Below, in pieces: positions 11,182 to 21,150 of a stretch of DNA of 64,000 nt. Within the stretch, counting starts at the first letter, position 1, and every line of letters begins with the position of its first letter. The notes under the pieces are model-generated. The model saw nothing but the letters and a program-made list of their open reading frames with translations. It did no database searches and was not told where the DNA came from. The position numbers and the translations under genes are program-made. The DNA is from Gammaproteobacteria bacterium HGW-Gammaproteobacteria-15. GTDB taxonomy: Bacteria; Pseudomonadota; Gammaproteobacteria; Enterobacterales; Alteromonadaceae. The stretch lies in NCBI GenBank assembly GCA_002840125.1, contig PGZF01000001.1:749237-813236 (forward strand). Direction: 5' to 3'.

Positions 11182-12210
11182 TTAATCCTCAGCTACAATT
11201 AAATCGGCCAGATAGCCGACACTGGTAACAAAGTAATAAGAGCGGTTCCAGTGCATCAGCACTTTGTAATTGTCATACGCCAGAAAGGCACGGCCACCTT
11301 CGCCGTCGGGTAACACCAGCGCAGCTGTGAGGTCACGGGCCGGTAAAGCCGTTTTATTCAGCCGCTGCACTCCCAGCTTATTCCAGTCTGCCAGGCTGCG
11401 CTCAGATTGCGACCAGCGTCCCAGCCATTCATTGCGCTGCAGGCTGCCACGGGCAATCGCATTGCCTGCATCAAAGCCTTCTGGCAGTAAGACTTCGCGG
11501 CCCCAGGTTTTACTGTTGTCCCAACCTTGTTGCTTTAAATAGTTGGCAATAGAGGCAAATACATCGAGCTGATTAGTCCAGATATCTTTTTTGCCATCGC
11601 CATCGCCATCCTGTGCATAGGCCATAAAAGAGCTGGGCATAAACTGGCTTTGCCCCATGGCTCCAGCCCACGAGCCTTTCATATCATCCAGGCTGATATG
11701 CCCTTGCGCCAGAATATCCAGCGCATGATAAAACTCTTGCTTAAAAAAGGTTTCGCGCCGGCCTTCATACGCCAACGTGGCTAACGCCGATGGCACCGAA
11801 TAGTTGCCCATAATGCGGCCAAAGCTGCTCTCCAGCCCCCATAATGCAACAATAAAGCGCGGTTGCACGCCATATTTCTGACCAATTTTTTCCAGCTCAG
11901 GTAAATACTGCTGATAACGCTCGCGCGCCATTTTAATGCGGGTTTCGCTTACGCGCTTGGGTAAATAAGTACTGAGGGTTTCGACAAATTCCGGCTGGCT
12001 TTTATCAGCAGAGACAATACGTTCGTGAAACGTCAGCGAGGCAAACACCGGCTCAAGCAATTCAGGCGCATAGCCTTTACTTAATGCTTCTTGCTTTAAC
12101 GTTGCGGTGTAGTCTGCAAAGCTTGGTTTGCTGTCGGTGGTTTGCTCCTGGGCTATTACAGCCACGCTGAAAAAGGTACTTACGGCAACACAGATAAGAG
12201 ATCTAAACAT
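11182..12210 (-). CDS. mltB: Lytic murein transglycosylase, MltB family
   Basis: The product has 342 residues. It cleaves the MurNAc-GlcNAc bond of peptidoglycan to give 1,6-anhydro ends. Residues 1-20 are a signal peptide ending at VIA/QEQ with no lipobox cysteine, so it is probably soluble in the periplasm, unlike lipoprotein MltB. The catalytic glutamate is E127 in WGLESSFGR. GAMGQSQFMPSSF and DGDGDGKKDIW are also characteristic; the last is the EF-hand-like calcium site of the family. It lies between ycgL and ycgM in one run of genes. Confidence 0.92.
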   Translation of the reverse strand: MFRSLICVAVSTFFSVAVIAQEQTTDSKPSFADYTATLKQEALSKGYAPELLEPVFASLTFHERIVSADKSQPEFVETLSTYLPKRVSETRIKMARERYQQYLPELEKIGQKYGVQPRFIVALWGLESSFGRIMGNYSVPSALATLAYEGRRETFFKQEFYHALDILAQGHISLDDMKGSWAGAMGQSQFMPSSFMAYAQDGDGDGKKDIWTNQLDVFASIANYLKQQGWDNSKTWGREVLLPEGFDAGNAIARGSLQRNEWLGRWSQSERSLADWNKLGVQRLNKTALPARDLTAALVLPDGEGGRAFLAYDNYKVLMHWNRSYYFVTSVGYLADLIVAED

Positions 12211-12235
12211 AAAAAAACCTATTGATAATGGGAAG

Positions 12236-12508
12236 TTACTGTTGTAACAGCTTTTTGTGTTCTGCCAGTAAGTTGTCTACCGGCGGCGGTATCTGTAAAT
12301 AATAACCCTGCTGCAGCAATTGCTGTTTTACCTTATCGATATCCGCCAGGGCTAAATGTTGCCGCCGTGCCAAATTGATTAGTGTAACCAGCACAGGCGT
12401 GCCAAAGGTTTGCAGCAGTGCTTCGGGCACCTTGCTAAAATCATCGCGGCGTTCAACATACAGATAGGTACTGTCTTTTCGCACACTTTTATAAACGGCA
12501 CACAGCAT
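12236..12508 (-). CDS. ycgL: YcgL domain protein (UPF0745)
   Basis: The product has 90 residues. The opening MLCAVYKSVRKDSTYLYV and the later FGTPVLVTLINLAR match the YcgL family, a small conserved gammaproteobacterial fold of unknown function. It is the first gene of the ycgL-mltB-ycgM-ycgN run and is divergent from minC, exactly as in related genomes. The 165-bp gap to minC carries promoters for both directions. Confidence 0.9.
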   Translation of the reverse strand: MLCAVYKSVRKDSTYLYVERRDDFSKVPEALLQTFGTPVLVTLINLARRQHLALADIDKVKQQLLQQGYYLQIPPPVDNLLAEHKKLLQQ

Positions 12509-12615
12509 CGAATAAAACCACGCATCAACCTTGCTTAACTAAGGGCTAAACTATAACATGACAGCCTTGTATTGCGTACCCGCAGACTCGCGGCAACGCA
12601 AATAAATGCCGGGGT

Positions 12616-12644
12616 TTGGCTAAGTGAAAACACCCGGTTATGGT
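12616..12644 (+). promoter_or_regulatory. Possible sigma-70 promoter of minCDE
   Basis: TTGGCT and TATGGT are separated by 17 nt in the ycgL-minC divergent gap, about 30 nt before the minC ATG. Both hexamers keep the key bases (TTG, TA...T). This is a match by eye only. Confidence 0.35.
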
Positions 12645-12673
12645 AAATAATAACAAGTGCGCACTATACCCTT

Positions 12674-13381
12674 ATGTCAGATCAGTCTTTGGAACTAAAA
12701 GGCAGCTTATTTCCTTTATCGGTGCTGTCATGTGCCGATCTCAGTGTCAGTTCACTCTCTTGGCAACTTAAGCAGAAGCTGGCTCAGGCTCCGGCCTTTT
12801 TTTATCAGGCGCCTATTATTCTTAATTTAGCGGATGTAGAACAAGCTCCTGATTTTCACGCGATAAAACAACTCTTTACCGAGTTAAAACTGGTGCTGGT
12901 GGGCGTGTGTGGTGCCAGCAGTGAGTTAAAGCAACAAGCGCAGCAGGCTGGCCTGGCCGCATTACAACTGGCCAAAGACAGTAAAACTGCGGTAACCGCC
13001 AGCAGCAATACACGCCAGACAGCAGTGGTAACCAGCACAGTTAATGTACCGATGGACAGCAAAATTGTTGAGCAAACTGTGCGCTCTGGCCAGCAGGTAT
13101 ATGCCAAAGGTGCTGATTTAATTGTTAAAGGTACTGTTGGTGCCGGTGCTGAAGTTATTGCCGACGGCAATATTCATATTTATGGCACCTTGCGCGGCAA
13201 AGCTATTGCCGGTGCAGGCGGTGACAGCACTAAACGTATTTTTTGTTACAACTTACAGGCTGAACTGGTGTCTATTGCTGGTAATTACTGGCTTAGCGAC
13301 AGCCTGCAGGGCAATTTTTGGGGTAAGCCGGCTTGTATAAAATTACAAGACGACCAACTGGTATTAGCAGAATTAGCGTAA
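12674..13381 (+). CDS. minC: Septum-site inhibitor MinC
   Basis: The product has 235 residues. MinC blocks FtsZ polymerisation away from mid-cell and is carried to the membrane by MinD. The N-terminal FtsZ-inhibiting domain (about 1-105) begins SLELKGSLFPLSVL. A Ser/Thr-rich linker follows. The C-terminal beta-helix (about 130-235) has the diagnostic VRSGQQVYAKGADLIVKG and ADGNIHIYGTLRGKAIAGAGGD, which bind MinD and mediate dimerisation. It has no strong ribosome-binding site. minD follows after 10 nt. Confidence 0.96.
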   Translation: MSDQSLELKGSLFPLSVLSCADLSVSSLSWQLKQKLAQAPAFFYQAPIILNLADVEQAPDFHAIKQLFTELKLVLVGVCGASSELKQQAQQAGLAALQLAKDSKTAVTASSNTRQTAVVTSTVNVPMDSKIVEQTVRSGQQVYAKGADLIVKGTVGAGAEVIADGNIHIYGTLRGKAIAGAGGDSTKRIFCYNLQAELVSIAGNYWLSDSLQGNFWGKPACIKLQDDQLVLAELA

Positions 13382-13391
13382 GGATTTCACT

Positions 13392-14201
13392 ATGGCAAAA
13401 ATCATAGTAGTAACGTCAGGAAAAGGCGGCGTAGGTAAAACCACTTCCAGTGCTGCCATTGGTACAGGCCTGGCGTTAAAAGGCAACAAAACCGTTATTA
13501 TCGATTTTGATATCGGCCTGCGTAATTTAGATTTGATTATGGGCTGCGAACGGCGCGTAGTATACGACTTTGTTAACGTGATCAACGGCGAAGCCAATTT
13601 AAAACAGACACTGATCAAAGATAAGCGCACCGACAATTTATTTATTCTGCCTGCTTCGCAAACCCGCGACAAAGACGCGCTGACCAAAGAAGGCGTAGAA
13701 CGGGTATTAAACGAGCTGGCAAAAGATTTCGACTTTATTTTGTGTGACTCACCCGCCGGTATTGAGGCTGGTGCCATGATGGCACTGTATTTCGCCGATG
13801 AAGCGGTAGTGGTGACCAACCCTGAAGTATCATCAGTGCGCGACTCTGATCGTATTTTGGGTATGCTGTCGAGTAAATCCCGCCGCGCCGAGCAAGGCCT
13901 GGATGCCATTAAAGAACACCTGCTGCTGACACGCTACAACCCAGAGCGGGTAGAAAAAGGCGAAATGCTTAGCGTAGAAGATGTAAAAGAAATTCTGTCG
14001 ATTGATTTGCTGGGTGTTATTCCGGAATCTCAAGCCGTGCTTAATGCCTCAAACTCAGGCCAGCCGGTGATCCTCGACAAAGACAGCGATGCCGGCCAGG
14101 CATATTTAGATACTGTTGACCGCTTGCTGGGTGAAAAAGTGCCGTTTCGCTTTTTAGCAGTAGAGAAAAAAGGCCTGTTAAAGCGGATTTTTGGAGGATA
14201 A
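13392..14201 (+). CDS. minD: Septum-site determining ATPase MinD
   Basis: The product has 269 residues. This membrane-cycling ParA-type ATPase positions MinC. The deviant Walker A GKGGVGKTT (K11 and K16) is present, with the switch DFDIGLRNLD, the Walker B region FILCDSPAGIE, and the C-terminal amphipathic membrane-targeting helix (KKGLLKRIFGG). An AAGGA-type ribosome-binding site precedes the ATG, and minE starts 3 nt after the stop. Confidence 0.98.
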   Translation: MAKIIVVTSGKGGVGKTTSSAAIGTGLALKGNKTVIIDFDIGLRNLDLIMGCERRVVYDFVNVINGEANLKQTLIKDKRTDNLFILPASQTRDKDALTKEGVERVLNELAKDFDFILCDSPAGIEAGAMMALYFADEAVVVTNPEVSSVRDSDRILGMLSSKSRRAEQGLDAIKEHLLLTRYNPERVEKGEMLSVEDVKEILSIDLLGVIPESQAVLNASNSGQPVILDKDSDAGQAYLDTVDRLLGEKVPFRFLAVEKKGLLKRIFGG

Positions 14202-14204
14202 AGG

Positions 14205-14465
14205 ATGTCATTACTGGATTATTTTCGCTCGAGTAAGAAAACCACCGCCAATACTGCCAAAGAGCGTTTACAAATCATCGTAGCGCATGAGCGCAGACGG
14301 CGTAACAGCCCGGATTATCTGCCGCAACTGGAGCGTGATATCTTAGAGGTGATCCGCAAATATGTGGATATTTCGCCGGAAGATATCGCCGTGTCATTAG
14401 AACAGCGCGGCGACGAGTTGTCGGTACTGGAGCTAAACGTTACCTTCCCGGAAGATAAGCGTTAA
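14205..14465 (+). CDS. minE: Cell-division topological specificity factor MinE
   Basis: The product has 86 residues, the normal size. The N-terminal anti-MinCD segment includes the membrane-binding start [12 protein letters not shown] and the helix [16 protein letters not shown]. The C-terminal topological-specificity domain follows ([17 protein letters not shown]). It stimulates MinD ATPase and drives pole-to-pole oscillation. The ribosome-binding site GGAGG lies inside the minD stop region, which suggests coupled translation. A strong hairpin ends the operon. Confidence 0.97.
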   Translation: MSLLDYFRSSKKTTANTAKERLQIIVAHERRRRNSPDYLPQLERDILEVIRKYVDISPEDIAVSLEQRGDELSVLELNVTFPEDKR

Positions 14466-14483
14466 GCTACAGTGCTATTATCG

Positions 14484-14518
14484 ACAATAAGCCCGCTGAA
14501 TGCGGGCTTATTGTTTTA
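14484..14518 (+). terminator. Terminator of minCDE
   Basis: A 13-bp perfect stem (ACAATAAGCCCGC with GCGGGCTTATTGT) and a 5-nt loop are followed by TTTTA, 18 nt after the minE stop. The convergent S9 peptidase gene ends just beyond and may share the hairpin. Confidence 0.88.
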
Positions 14519-14539
14519 GTGTCGCTGTAATTTTCCGGC

Positions 14540-16465
14540 TTAATTAACTGCAATTTGCTGCACTGGCAATTGTAAATGGCTTTTCAGGAAGCGGTCCATC
14601 GCTTTAAACGTTTCCAGCCGGTGGCTGTTGGTGCTGAGGTAATGATCGCCGTCTTCCAGCTCAATATATTCTACTGATTTTTTCTTGCTTTTCAGTGCCC
14701 TGAACATCGCTGTGCTTTGCTTTACCGGCACAGAACGATCTTTAGTACCGTGTATTAACAATACCGGCACCTGAATTTTCTCGGCATGTGTTAGTGGTGA
14801 TCGCTGCTCCAGCAGATCGAAATTATCGCCTATTTGCTTTTTAACAATTTCATAAGTGGTAAAATTGCGGTGCGACTTTACCAGGGCTTCTACATCAGTA
14901 ACGCCGGCAAAACTTACCACACACTGATATAAATCCGGTGTTTTCACGGCCCCCATCAAAGCGGCATAACCACCGTAGCTGGCACCAACTATGCAAATGT
15001 TTCCGGGTACTGCTATACCTTGTTCAATTAACCAGCGCGTACCGTCTTCTACGTCATCCTGCATTTGCAAACCCCAGCCTTGCAGGCCCATTTGCATAAA
15101 GTCAAAACCATAGCCGTAAGAACCACGAAAATTCATCTGCAGTACGGCGTAACCACGGTTAGCAAAAAACTGTGTCCAGTAGTCAAAACCGTCATTATCA
15201 AAAGATATAGGCCCACCGTGTGGAAAAACAATGGTAGGCAATGATCCCTGCTGATAGCCTTTTGGCGTGGTCAGATAGCCTTCAATAGTTAAACCATCGC
15301 GGGCCTGGTATTGAATCTTTTGTTTTGCCGCCATCAACTCCGGCTCAAGTTGGCTAAATTTAGGCAGCAAAAACTGCATAGCTTTGGCTTTACGATCGCC
15401 TAACAAATAAGCACCGGCGTTGGTTGCACTGCTGGTTAATATTATATAGCGGTTTTGGTCATGGCTCATACTAACAATATCATTATCGGCATCAGGTAAG
15501 GCATCATCCACCGCCTTCTGGAACGCCTGATACTTAGGATCTATATAGTCTTCACCAATAGCAATAATCTTCTTGTCCTGCCAGGAGTAAGAAATATCAG
15601 CAGGAACATCGTAATCAGGATTGGCTTTTATCAGCTCAGGCTCTGGCTTGTCTTTAGCCAGATCAACTTTAAATATGGCTTTTTTGCCATTATGGTAGGC
15701 CGACACATATAACAGGTTTGGCTCTTCATCAAAGCCTATTGGCCAGATCGTATCTTCTGATAAGGCTTCAAACTGCCACAGTACGCGGAAGTCTTTACTG
15801 TTTGGTTTTTTTTCTTTTATCTGAAACTGAATATCGTCACGAAAAATAGCGATACGCGGTGTGTGTTGTCTGTCGGCAACCCAGTCGATCAGGTTTTCAC
15901 GGGAATGTGCAACAATCTCAGACATAGCACCATCAAGACTAATTTTAACCACACTGGTGCCTACTTTATGGTTAAAGCCGTCTAGCGCCAACAAAAAATG
16001 CTCTTCATCTTCCGGCATTAACGCCACAATATTTGATTGAAATTGCGGTGTGCGTACCAGTTTACGCTGTAATTGCCCCCGGACAACGCTACGATTTTTG
16101 CCGGTTTCAGCGTCAATTACCACTAAACGGGTTTCAGTTACCGGCGTACCTTGGCGGTGAGAGGCATAAGCTGCTCTCATTAATAATTGTTTATTGTTGG
16201 CCCAGATAACCGAATAAATTGTCAGCTCTCTGCTATCAGCTTTCACCAGAAACTTCTGCTTGCCGGTTTCCAGATCAAACAGTTTTACCAGCACCAGCTG
16301 CTCTTTTTCTGTATCGACTGTCTGGATCATGGATAATTTAGTGCCGTCGGGCGATAACTTCAGCATGTCGATAGTTGGAGCGCTGGCAAAGGCCTCTACC
16401 GGCAATTCTGCAGCGTTAACCACGCTGAATAACAAAGCCAACATTACACTTATGCATCCTTTCAT
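14540..16465 (-). CDS. Exported S9 family prolyl oligopeptidase-type peptidase
   Basis: The product has 641 residues from the ATG at 16465, which follows AGGA at 6 nt. A TTG seven codons earlier is less likely. Residues 1-18 form a signal peptide. The N-terminal two-thirds is a beta-propeller-like region (KLSPDGTKLSMIQ). The C-terminal alpha/beta-hydrolase domain has nucleophile Ser in GASYGGYAALMG, Asp in GTKDRSVP and His in DGDHYLS, as in acylaminoacyl-peptidase and dipeptidyl-peptidase relatives. It probably cleaves short peptides in the periplasm. It is a single gene converging on minE, with no link to the collagen island. Confidence 0.9.
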   Translation of the reverse strand: MKGCISVMLALLFSVVNAAELPVEAFASAPTIDMLKLSPDGTKLSMIQTVDTEKEQLVLVKLFDLETGKQKFLVKADSRELTIYSVIWANNKQLLMRAAYASHRQGTPVTETRLVVIDAETGKNRSVVRGQLQRKLVRTPQFQSNIVALMPEDEEHFLLALDGFNHKVGTSVVKISLDGAMSEIVAHSRENLIDWVADRQHTPRIAIFRDDIQFQIKEKKPNSKDFRVLWQFEALSEDTIWPIGFDEEPNLLYVSAYHNGKKAIFKVDLAKDKPEPELIKANPDYDVPADISYSWQDKKIIAIGEDYIDPKYQAFQKAVDDALPDADNDIVSMSHDQNRYIILTSSATNAGAYLLGDRKAKAMQFLLPKFSQLEPELMAAKQKIQYQARDGLTIEGYLTTPKGYQQGSLPTIVFPHGGPISFDNDGFDYWTQFFANRGYAVLQMNFRGSYGYGFDFMQMGLQGWGLQMQDDVEDGTRWLIEQGIAVPGNICIVGASYGGYAALMGAVKTPDLYQCVVSFAGVTDVEALVKSHRNFTTYEIVKKQIGDNFDLLEQRSPLTHAEKIQVPVLLIHGTKDRSVPVKQSTAMFRALKSKKKSVEYIELEDGDHYLSTNSHRLETFKAMDRFLKSHLQLPVQQIAVN

Positions 16466-16547
16466 TATTATTCCTGATTTTATCAATAATGTTGCTGCAC
16501 ATTAGCAAAACCAGATTATCTCAGCAAAATATTTCTTTATATGTTTA

Positions 16548-16577
16548 TAAAAACAAAGCCCGCTTAATGCGGGCTTC
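16548..16577 (-). terminator. Terminator downstream of the DUF4397 gene
   Basis: A stem AAGCCCGC/GCGGGCTT with a 5-nt loop is followed on the minus strand by TGTTTTTAT. It lies 33 nt after the DUF4397 stop and before the S9 peptidase start, so it isolates the two genes. Confidence 0.75.
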
Positions 16578-16609
16578 AATATCATGTTACGGCAGTGCCA
16601 GTTTTATAC

Positions 16610-17995
16610 TCACGGCACAGTTACAAAGTCATCCATCAGGATTAAACCTATCATGGTTGCATCCAGATTTACGCCATCACGCGCTATGGCAGTGTAAATG
16701 CTATTTGCCTCCAGGCTTACCGGCGCTTCAATAGCTGCGGTTTTGCTACCGGTTGGCGTTACAGTAACCACATAATCACCGCCAGCCAGCGCAACATAGC
16801 CAGTTTCAGCTTTAAAGGGTACATTACTAAAAGCCGGTGTTGCGGTGGCAATATCACCATCAGCCGTGACATAAATATCTACATTACCCGCCAGCGTAGA
16901 GCCGTGCACAATACGCACTTTGGCTTCAGTTGCCACCCGCCGTGGCATATCCGCCAGGATCAGCGGTTCAACTGTCTCTTCACCCAGAGACCCTACTGCC
17001 AGCACGCTGTAAAAAGCGCCGGCCTCCACGGTAACGTCAGCATCGATCACTACAACACTGTTGTCGGCATCGGCAGCAACTTTTACATTGTAAGTATCGG
17101 GTTCTACTGCAACATAATCTGTAAAATCAGGGAATGCCAGCGCATCTACCAGCGTTATAGCGTCGTTGACTATCACATCTACCGCCGGCGCATCAGAGAC
17201 ATTGTGCACTACCCGTATTGATGCCGTAGCGCCTGCATCCAGAATGGCCAGCTCGCTGCCATCCTGACCTACTGCTAACAGCGACACCGGCGATTCACCT
17301 GAATACTGGCTGTCAACAGCAGCAACAACCAGATCCGTACCTGCAGCGCTTAAATCCAGCGTACCGCTATCAAACACTACCGTTTCATTATCAGGTAAGG
17401 TAATACGCACGCGGTATGCAGCCGGGTCAAGCACTAATGGATCAGTAAAATCTTTAAATGAGAAGGTCACCGCCGGGGTGCCAAGTTCGGCGTCTGGTGC
17501 GGTAACATGTACACTGACTTCAGGCGCTGTAGAAGCAGCATGCACTACCTGCAGGCGGATTTTTCCCGCGGCTACGTCATCCACTGTGCCGGTAACCACT
17601 AAAGGCTCAAGTGATTCCTCTGCAACCTTGCCAACAGCAAATACAGTGTAACGGGTTGCTTCTTCAAGTGCTAAATCCAGTGGACCTATTACCGTAGCGG
17701 TGTTGTCTTCCCCCGGTAAAATAGCATCAACCGCGATGCTGTAAGTCGCCGGAGGCAGTGACAGCACCTCTGATGCTTCGCCAAAGGCCAGGCCTTCTAT
17801 AGCAGCATCACCATTGGCTAACACATTAACATCAGGTGCGTCTATCGAGGTATGAACTACCTGTACCGTAGCATCAACCACTACTGGCGGAGGCGGTTCT
17901 GGTGTTGGAGCAGGATCGTTGTCATCATCTAACCAGCAGCCTGTAAGAGACACTGCCAGCACTGCAGGTAAAGCAAAGCTTTTTATTTCATTCAT
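16610..17995 (-). CDS. DUF4397 repeat lipoprotein
   Basis: The product has 461 residues. The signal peptide ends in a lipobox (SLTGC, cysteine at 20). Residue +2 is Trp, so export to the outer membrane is expected. A Pro/Asp-rich tether follows (DDDNDPAPTPEPPPP). The rest consists of four related segments, each beginning VVHTSIDAPDVNV, VVHAASTAPEVSV, VVHNVSDAPAVDV or IVHGSTLAGNVDI and ending in a YTVFAVGK-like strand, which is the DUF4397 repeat. Such proteins are surface or periplasmic beta proteins of unknown role. The composition is acidic, with almost no Cys. Confidence 0.85.
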   Translation of the reverse strand: MNEIKSFALPAVLAVSLTGCWLDDDNDPAPTPEPPPPVVVDATVQVVHTSIDAPDVNVLANGDAAIEGLAFGEASEVLSLPPATYSIAVDAILPGEDNTATVIGPLDLALEEATRYTVFAVGKVAEESLEPLVVTGTVDDVAAGKIRLQVVHAASTAPEVSVHVTAPDAELGTPAVTFSFKDFTDPLVLDPAAYRVRITLPDNETVVFDSGTLDLSAAGTDLVVAAVDSQYSGESPVSLLAVGQDGSELAILDAGATASIRVVHNVSDAPAVDVIVNDAITLVDALAFPDFTDYVAVEPDTYNVKVAADADNSVVVIDADVTVEAGAFYSVLAVGSLGEETVEPLILADMPRRVATEAKVRIVHGSTLAGNVDIYVTADGDIATATPAFSNVPFKAETGYVALAGGDYVVTVTPTGSKTAAIEAPVSLEANSIYTAIARDGVNLDATMIGLILMDDFVTVP

Positions 17996-18141
17996 TGTTG
18001 TAACCCTTCAGTTGTGAATTGCTGAAGTGTTACGCCAGGGTTTTTGCTGAGGATCAGCCCAGTTTTATGACAAAAATCGAATAAAAATGTCGAAAAAAAG
18101 CACTAATCCAAAGCAGACAAACCTACGTAGTGACGACTCTT

Positions 18142-19275
18142 TTACAGAGTGATATGTGCCGGAACAGGTAAAAATGGCTTTAAATATTCAGCACGCCACC
18201 CTTTTAAATACTCGGGCCTTGGCAACAGCTCGCGCTCTTGATCAGTTACCCGCCAGCACCAGTTCAGGTACTCATTAAGCTGGCGTTTTACTGACATAAA
18301 TTCAGCCGGAATATTATGCTCAACCGATGCTTGTTTAATCGCTTGGGTAAGTTGGGTCACCGTTTCTTTATAACCGGCAAACTGCGACGGGTGGTAAAAA
18401 CGCTGTGGGCACTCTGTTTGCGGCAGCTCTTTCGCGGCACTTATCAGTTCAATCAGCGCCTTGGCATGGCGGCGCAGTTCCCGTGGTGGCATACCCGGAA
18501 TATTCAGCAAGCTTTCAGCTGTTGCCGGGCGGCGTTTGGCCAGTTCAATAAGCTGAATATCTTTGATAATAAGCCCCAGCGCCAGATCCCGTTGCATAGC
18601 ATATTGCTGGCGCCAGGCGGCTAACTCACGCAGCACCGCCAACTCTCTGGGCGTAAGCTGCCAGCTGTTTTTAATGTCCAGATACTTAAATTCCAGCGGT
18701 AACTGCTGCTCTCGCCGTTGCATCAACTGTAGCCCTTCAGCCAGCAGGAGTTGCTGCTGCATGGGGGTCATTTGCGTGGTAAGGTGCTGATACAGCGGGA
18801 ACAAAAAATGCACATCATTTGCCGCATACTGCAGTTGGGTTTGTGACAAAGGCCTTGCCAGCCAGTCAGTGCGGGATTCACTTTTGTCCAGGATCTCGCC
18901 ACTAAGCTGTTCTACCAGCCGGGCATAGCCCATGCTGCTGCCCCAACCTAACAGCTCAGCTGCCAGCTGAGTGTCAAACAGAGGTGTTATCTGCATAATG
19001 CCAATTGTGGCCAGCGCCTCTATATCTTCACTGCACGAGTGCAATAATTTGATCAGCTGCGGGTTGGCAAACAGCTGCCGTAACGGCTGCCAATCGGTAA
19101 TAGATAAAGGGTCCACCAGCGCCAGCTGATTACCATCGTATAATTGGATTAAACCCAGTTTGGGAAACAACGTACTTTGCCGGATAAACTCAGTGTCTAC
19201 CGCCAGTAATTTACTGTTAGCTACCTGTTGGCAATAGGCTGCCAACGCGTTGTTTTCTGTGATTACACCAATCAT
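18142..19275 (-). CDS. rnd: Ribonuclease D
   Basis: The product has 377 residues. This 3'-5' exoribonuclease trims tRNA precursors. The DEDD exonuclease domain (about 1-170) shows Exo I VDTEFIRQSTLFPKLGLIQL, Exo II around LLHSCSEDIEAL, and Exo III YAANDVHFLFPLY. An HRDC domain follows (TPRELAVLRELAAWRQQYA; about 208-290), then a second helical C-terminal domain. It lies downstream of fadD in the same direction, as in E. coli, but a hairpin separates them. Confidence 0.96.
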   Translation of the reverse strand: MIGVITENNALAAYCQQVANSKLLAVDTEFIRQSTLFPKLGLIQLYDGNQLALVDPLSITDWQPLRQLFANPQLIKLLHSCSEDIEALATIGIMQITPLFDTQLAAELLGWGSSMGYARLVEQLSGEILDKSESRTDWLARPLSQTQLQYAANDVHFLFPLYQHLTTQMTPMQQQLLLAEGLQLMQRREQQLPLEFKYLDIKNSWQLTPRELAVLRELAAWRQQYAMQRDLALGLIIKDIQLIELAKRRPATAESLLNIPGMPPRELRRHAKALIELISAAKELPQTECPQRFYHPSQFAGYKETVTQLTQAIKQASVEHNIPAEFMSVKRQLNEYLNWCWRVTDQERELLPRPEYLKGWRAEYLKPFLPVPAHITL

Positions 19276-19297
19276 CTGTTACCTGTTATACGCTAAA

Positions 19298-19325
19298 ACA
19301 AAAGCCGGCTGAAGGCCGGCTTTTT
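19298..19325 (-). terminator. Terminator between fadD and rnd
   Basis: A stem AAAGCCGGC/GCCGGCTTT with a 5-nt loop is T-rich on both sides (CTTTTTG on the plus strand, TTTTGTTTTAG on the minus). It lies 14 nt after the fadD stop and should terminate that transcript. Confidence 0.8.
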
Positions 19326-19338
19326 GTAGTATTGCACG

Positions 19339-20994
19339 TTATCCGCGCAGTTCACGCCGCAAAATTTTACCAACATTAGTTTTTGGCAATTCTGTGCGGA
19401 ATTCTACCAGTTTAGGCACTTTATAGCCCGTTAAATGTTGCCGGCAGTGCTGGATCACTTCCTGCTCAGTCAGGCTGGCGTCTTTCTTCACAATAAACAG
19501 TTTAACCGCTTCGCCGGTGGTTTCATTTGGCACACCCACAGCAGCGACTTCAAGCACTTTATCGCTCATGGCCACCACTTCTTCTATCTCATTCGGATAC
19601 ACGTTAAAGCCTGACACCAGGATCATGTCTTTTTTGCGATCTACGATATAAAAGAAACCTTCTTCATCCATACGGGCAATATCACCGGTATAAAGCCAAC
19701 CGTCCCGTAATACCTTTTCGGTTTCTTCCGGCCGGTTAAGATATCCCAACATCACCTGCGGGCCCTTTACCAACATCTCACCAGGCTCTCCGGGGGCAAC
19801 GTCTAAACCTTCCTCATCAACCAGGCGAATGTCTGTCGACGGCGCAGGTAAACCAATACTGCCGTTAAAGCTGGTTAAATCATAAGGGCTTACTGTTACC
19901 AGCGGGCAGCACTCGGTTAAGCCGTAACCTTCCATCAGGCGGGTGCCGGTTACTTTCTGCCAACGCTCAGCCACCGGCCGTTGTACTGCCATGCCACCAC
20001 CGATAGAGGCTTTAAGGCCGCTAAAGTTTAAATCGGCAAAGCCCGGGGTATTTAATAAGCCGTTATATAGCGTGTTAACACCGGTAAAAATGGTGAAGTG
20101 AAATTTCTGCAGCTCTTTAACAAAGCCTTTCATATCACGCGGGTTGGTAATAAGCAGGTTGGTTGCACCATATTTAAAAAAGGTGAAGAAATTCGCGGTT
20201 AAGGCAAAGATATGATAAAGCGGCAGTGCCGTAACCACTTGCTCGGCACCTTTTTCCAGCAACTTATCTAAACAGCCACTGACCTGCTCCAGGTTAGCGA
20301 CCATATTGCGGTGCGTTAACATCGCCCCCTTTGATACGCCGGTGGTACCGCCGGTGTATTGCAAAAACGCTATATCTGAGCCCTGCATATCAGGCTTAGT
20401 GTACTTAAGTGTTGCGCCTTGCTCCAAAGCAGTATTGAAACGGATAAACTTTGTCAGTTTATATGCTGGGATCAGCTTTTTGACATACTTAACCACCAGA
20501 TTGACCACTGCACCTTTTAAGGTACCCAGACGGTCACCCATCTTGGTCAGAATAACATGGTCAAGTTTCACCTGGCCTTCAATAGCAGCCAATGTATGGG
20601 CAAAGTTTTCCACGATAATAATAGCTTTCGCTTTAGAATCAGTGAGTTGATGCTGTAGCTCTCTCGGGGTGTACAGCGGGTTCACGTTTACTACCGCACA
20701 ACCGGCCCGCAACACGCCCATCAGAGCTATCGGGTACTGCAACAGGTTAGGCATCATAATGGCGACAGCATCGCCTTTTTTCAGTCCCAGCCCGGTTTGC
20801 AGGTAAGCAGCAAAAGCTGTGCTTTGCTCGTCCAGCTCACGATAACTGATGCTTTTACCCATATTAATAAAAGCGGGTTTATCCGGGTACTGGGCAATGC
20901 TTTGTTCAAATATACTTAATAATGACGGGTAATGATCGGCATTAATTTCTGCGGGTACGCCTGACGGGTAACGTTTTAACCAAACTCTATCCAC
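19339..20994 (-). CDS. fadD: Long-chain fatty acid-CoA ligase FadD
   Basis: The product has 551 residues. It activates imported long-chain fatty acids to acyl-CoA at the inner membrane for beta-oxidation. The AMP-binding P-loop is [14 protein letters not shown]. The fatty-acyl signature is [20 protein letters not shown], followed by [20 protein letters not shown]. The catalytic lysine region [13 protein letters not shown] is near the C-terminus. The start is the GTG at 20994: [18 protein letters not shown] matches the family N-terminus, and AGGAG precedes it at 6 nt. An upstream ATG at 21048 would add 18 residues foreign to the family. Confidence 0.95.
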   Translation of the reverse strand: MDRVWLKRYPSGVPAEINADHYPSLLSIFEQSIAQYPDKPAFINMGKSISYRELDEQSTAFAAYLQTGLGLKKGDAVAIMMPNLLQYPIALMGVLRAGCAVVNVNPLYTPRELQHQLTDSKAKAIIIVENFAHTLAAIEGQVKLDHVILTKMGDRLGTLKGAVVNLVVKYVKKLIPAYKLTKFIRFNTALEQGATLKYTKPDMQGSDIAFLQYTGGTTGVSKGAMLTHRNMVANLEQVSGCLDKLLEKGAEQVVTALPLYHIFALTANFFTFFKYGATNLLITNPRDMKGFVKELQKFHFTIFTGVNTLYNGLLNTPGFADLNFSGLKASIGGGMAVQRPVAERWQKVTGTRLMEGYGLTECCPLVTVSPYDLTSFNGSIGLPAPSTDIRLVDEEGLDVAPGEPGEMLVKGPQVMLGYLNRPEETEKVLRDGWLYTGDIARMDEEGFFYIVDRKKDMILVSGFNVYPNEIEEVVAMSDKVLEVAAVGVPNETTGEAVKLFIVKKDASLTEQEVIQHCRQHLTGYKVPKLVEFRTELPKTNVGKILRRELRG

Positions 20995-21150
20995 CGTCCT
21001 CTCCTCTTGTCTAAGGTTATTATTGTATAGGTATAAAACCATAAGCACGCAATCTGTTGCTGCGCTTTATTGCTTAAATAGTGTTTATTGGAGTTTTTAC
21101 TCTAACAGCCAATCATCCCATAATTGCTGACGTTGCACAATTAGCCTGAT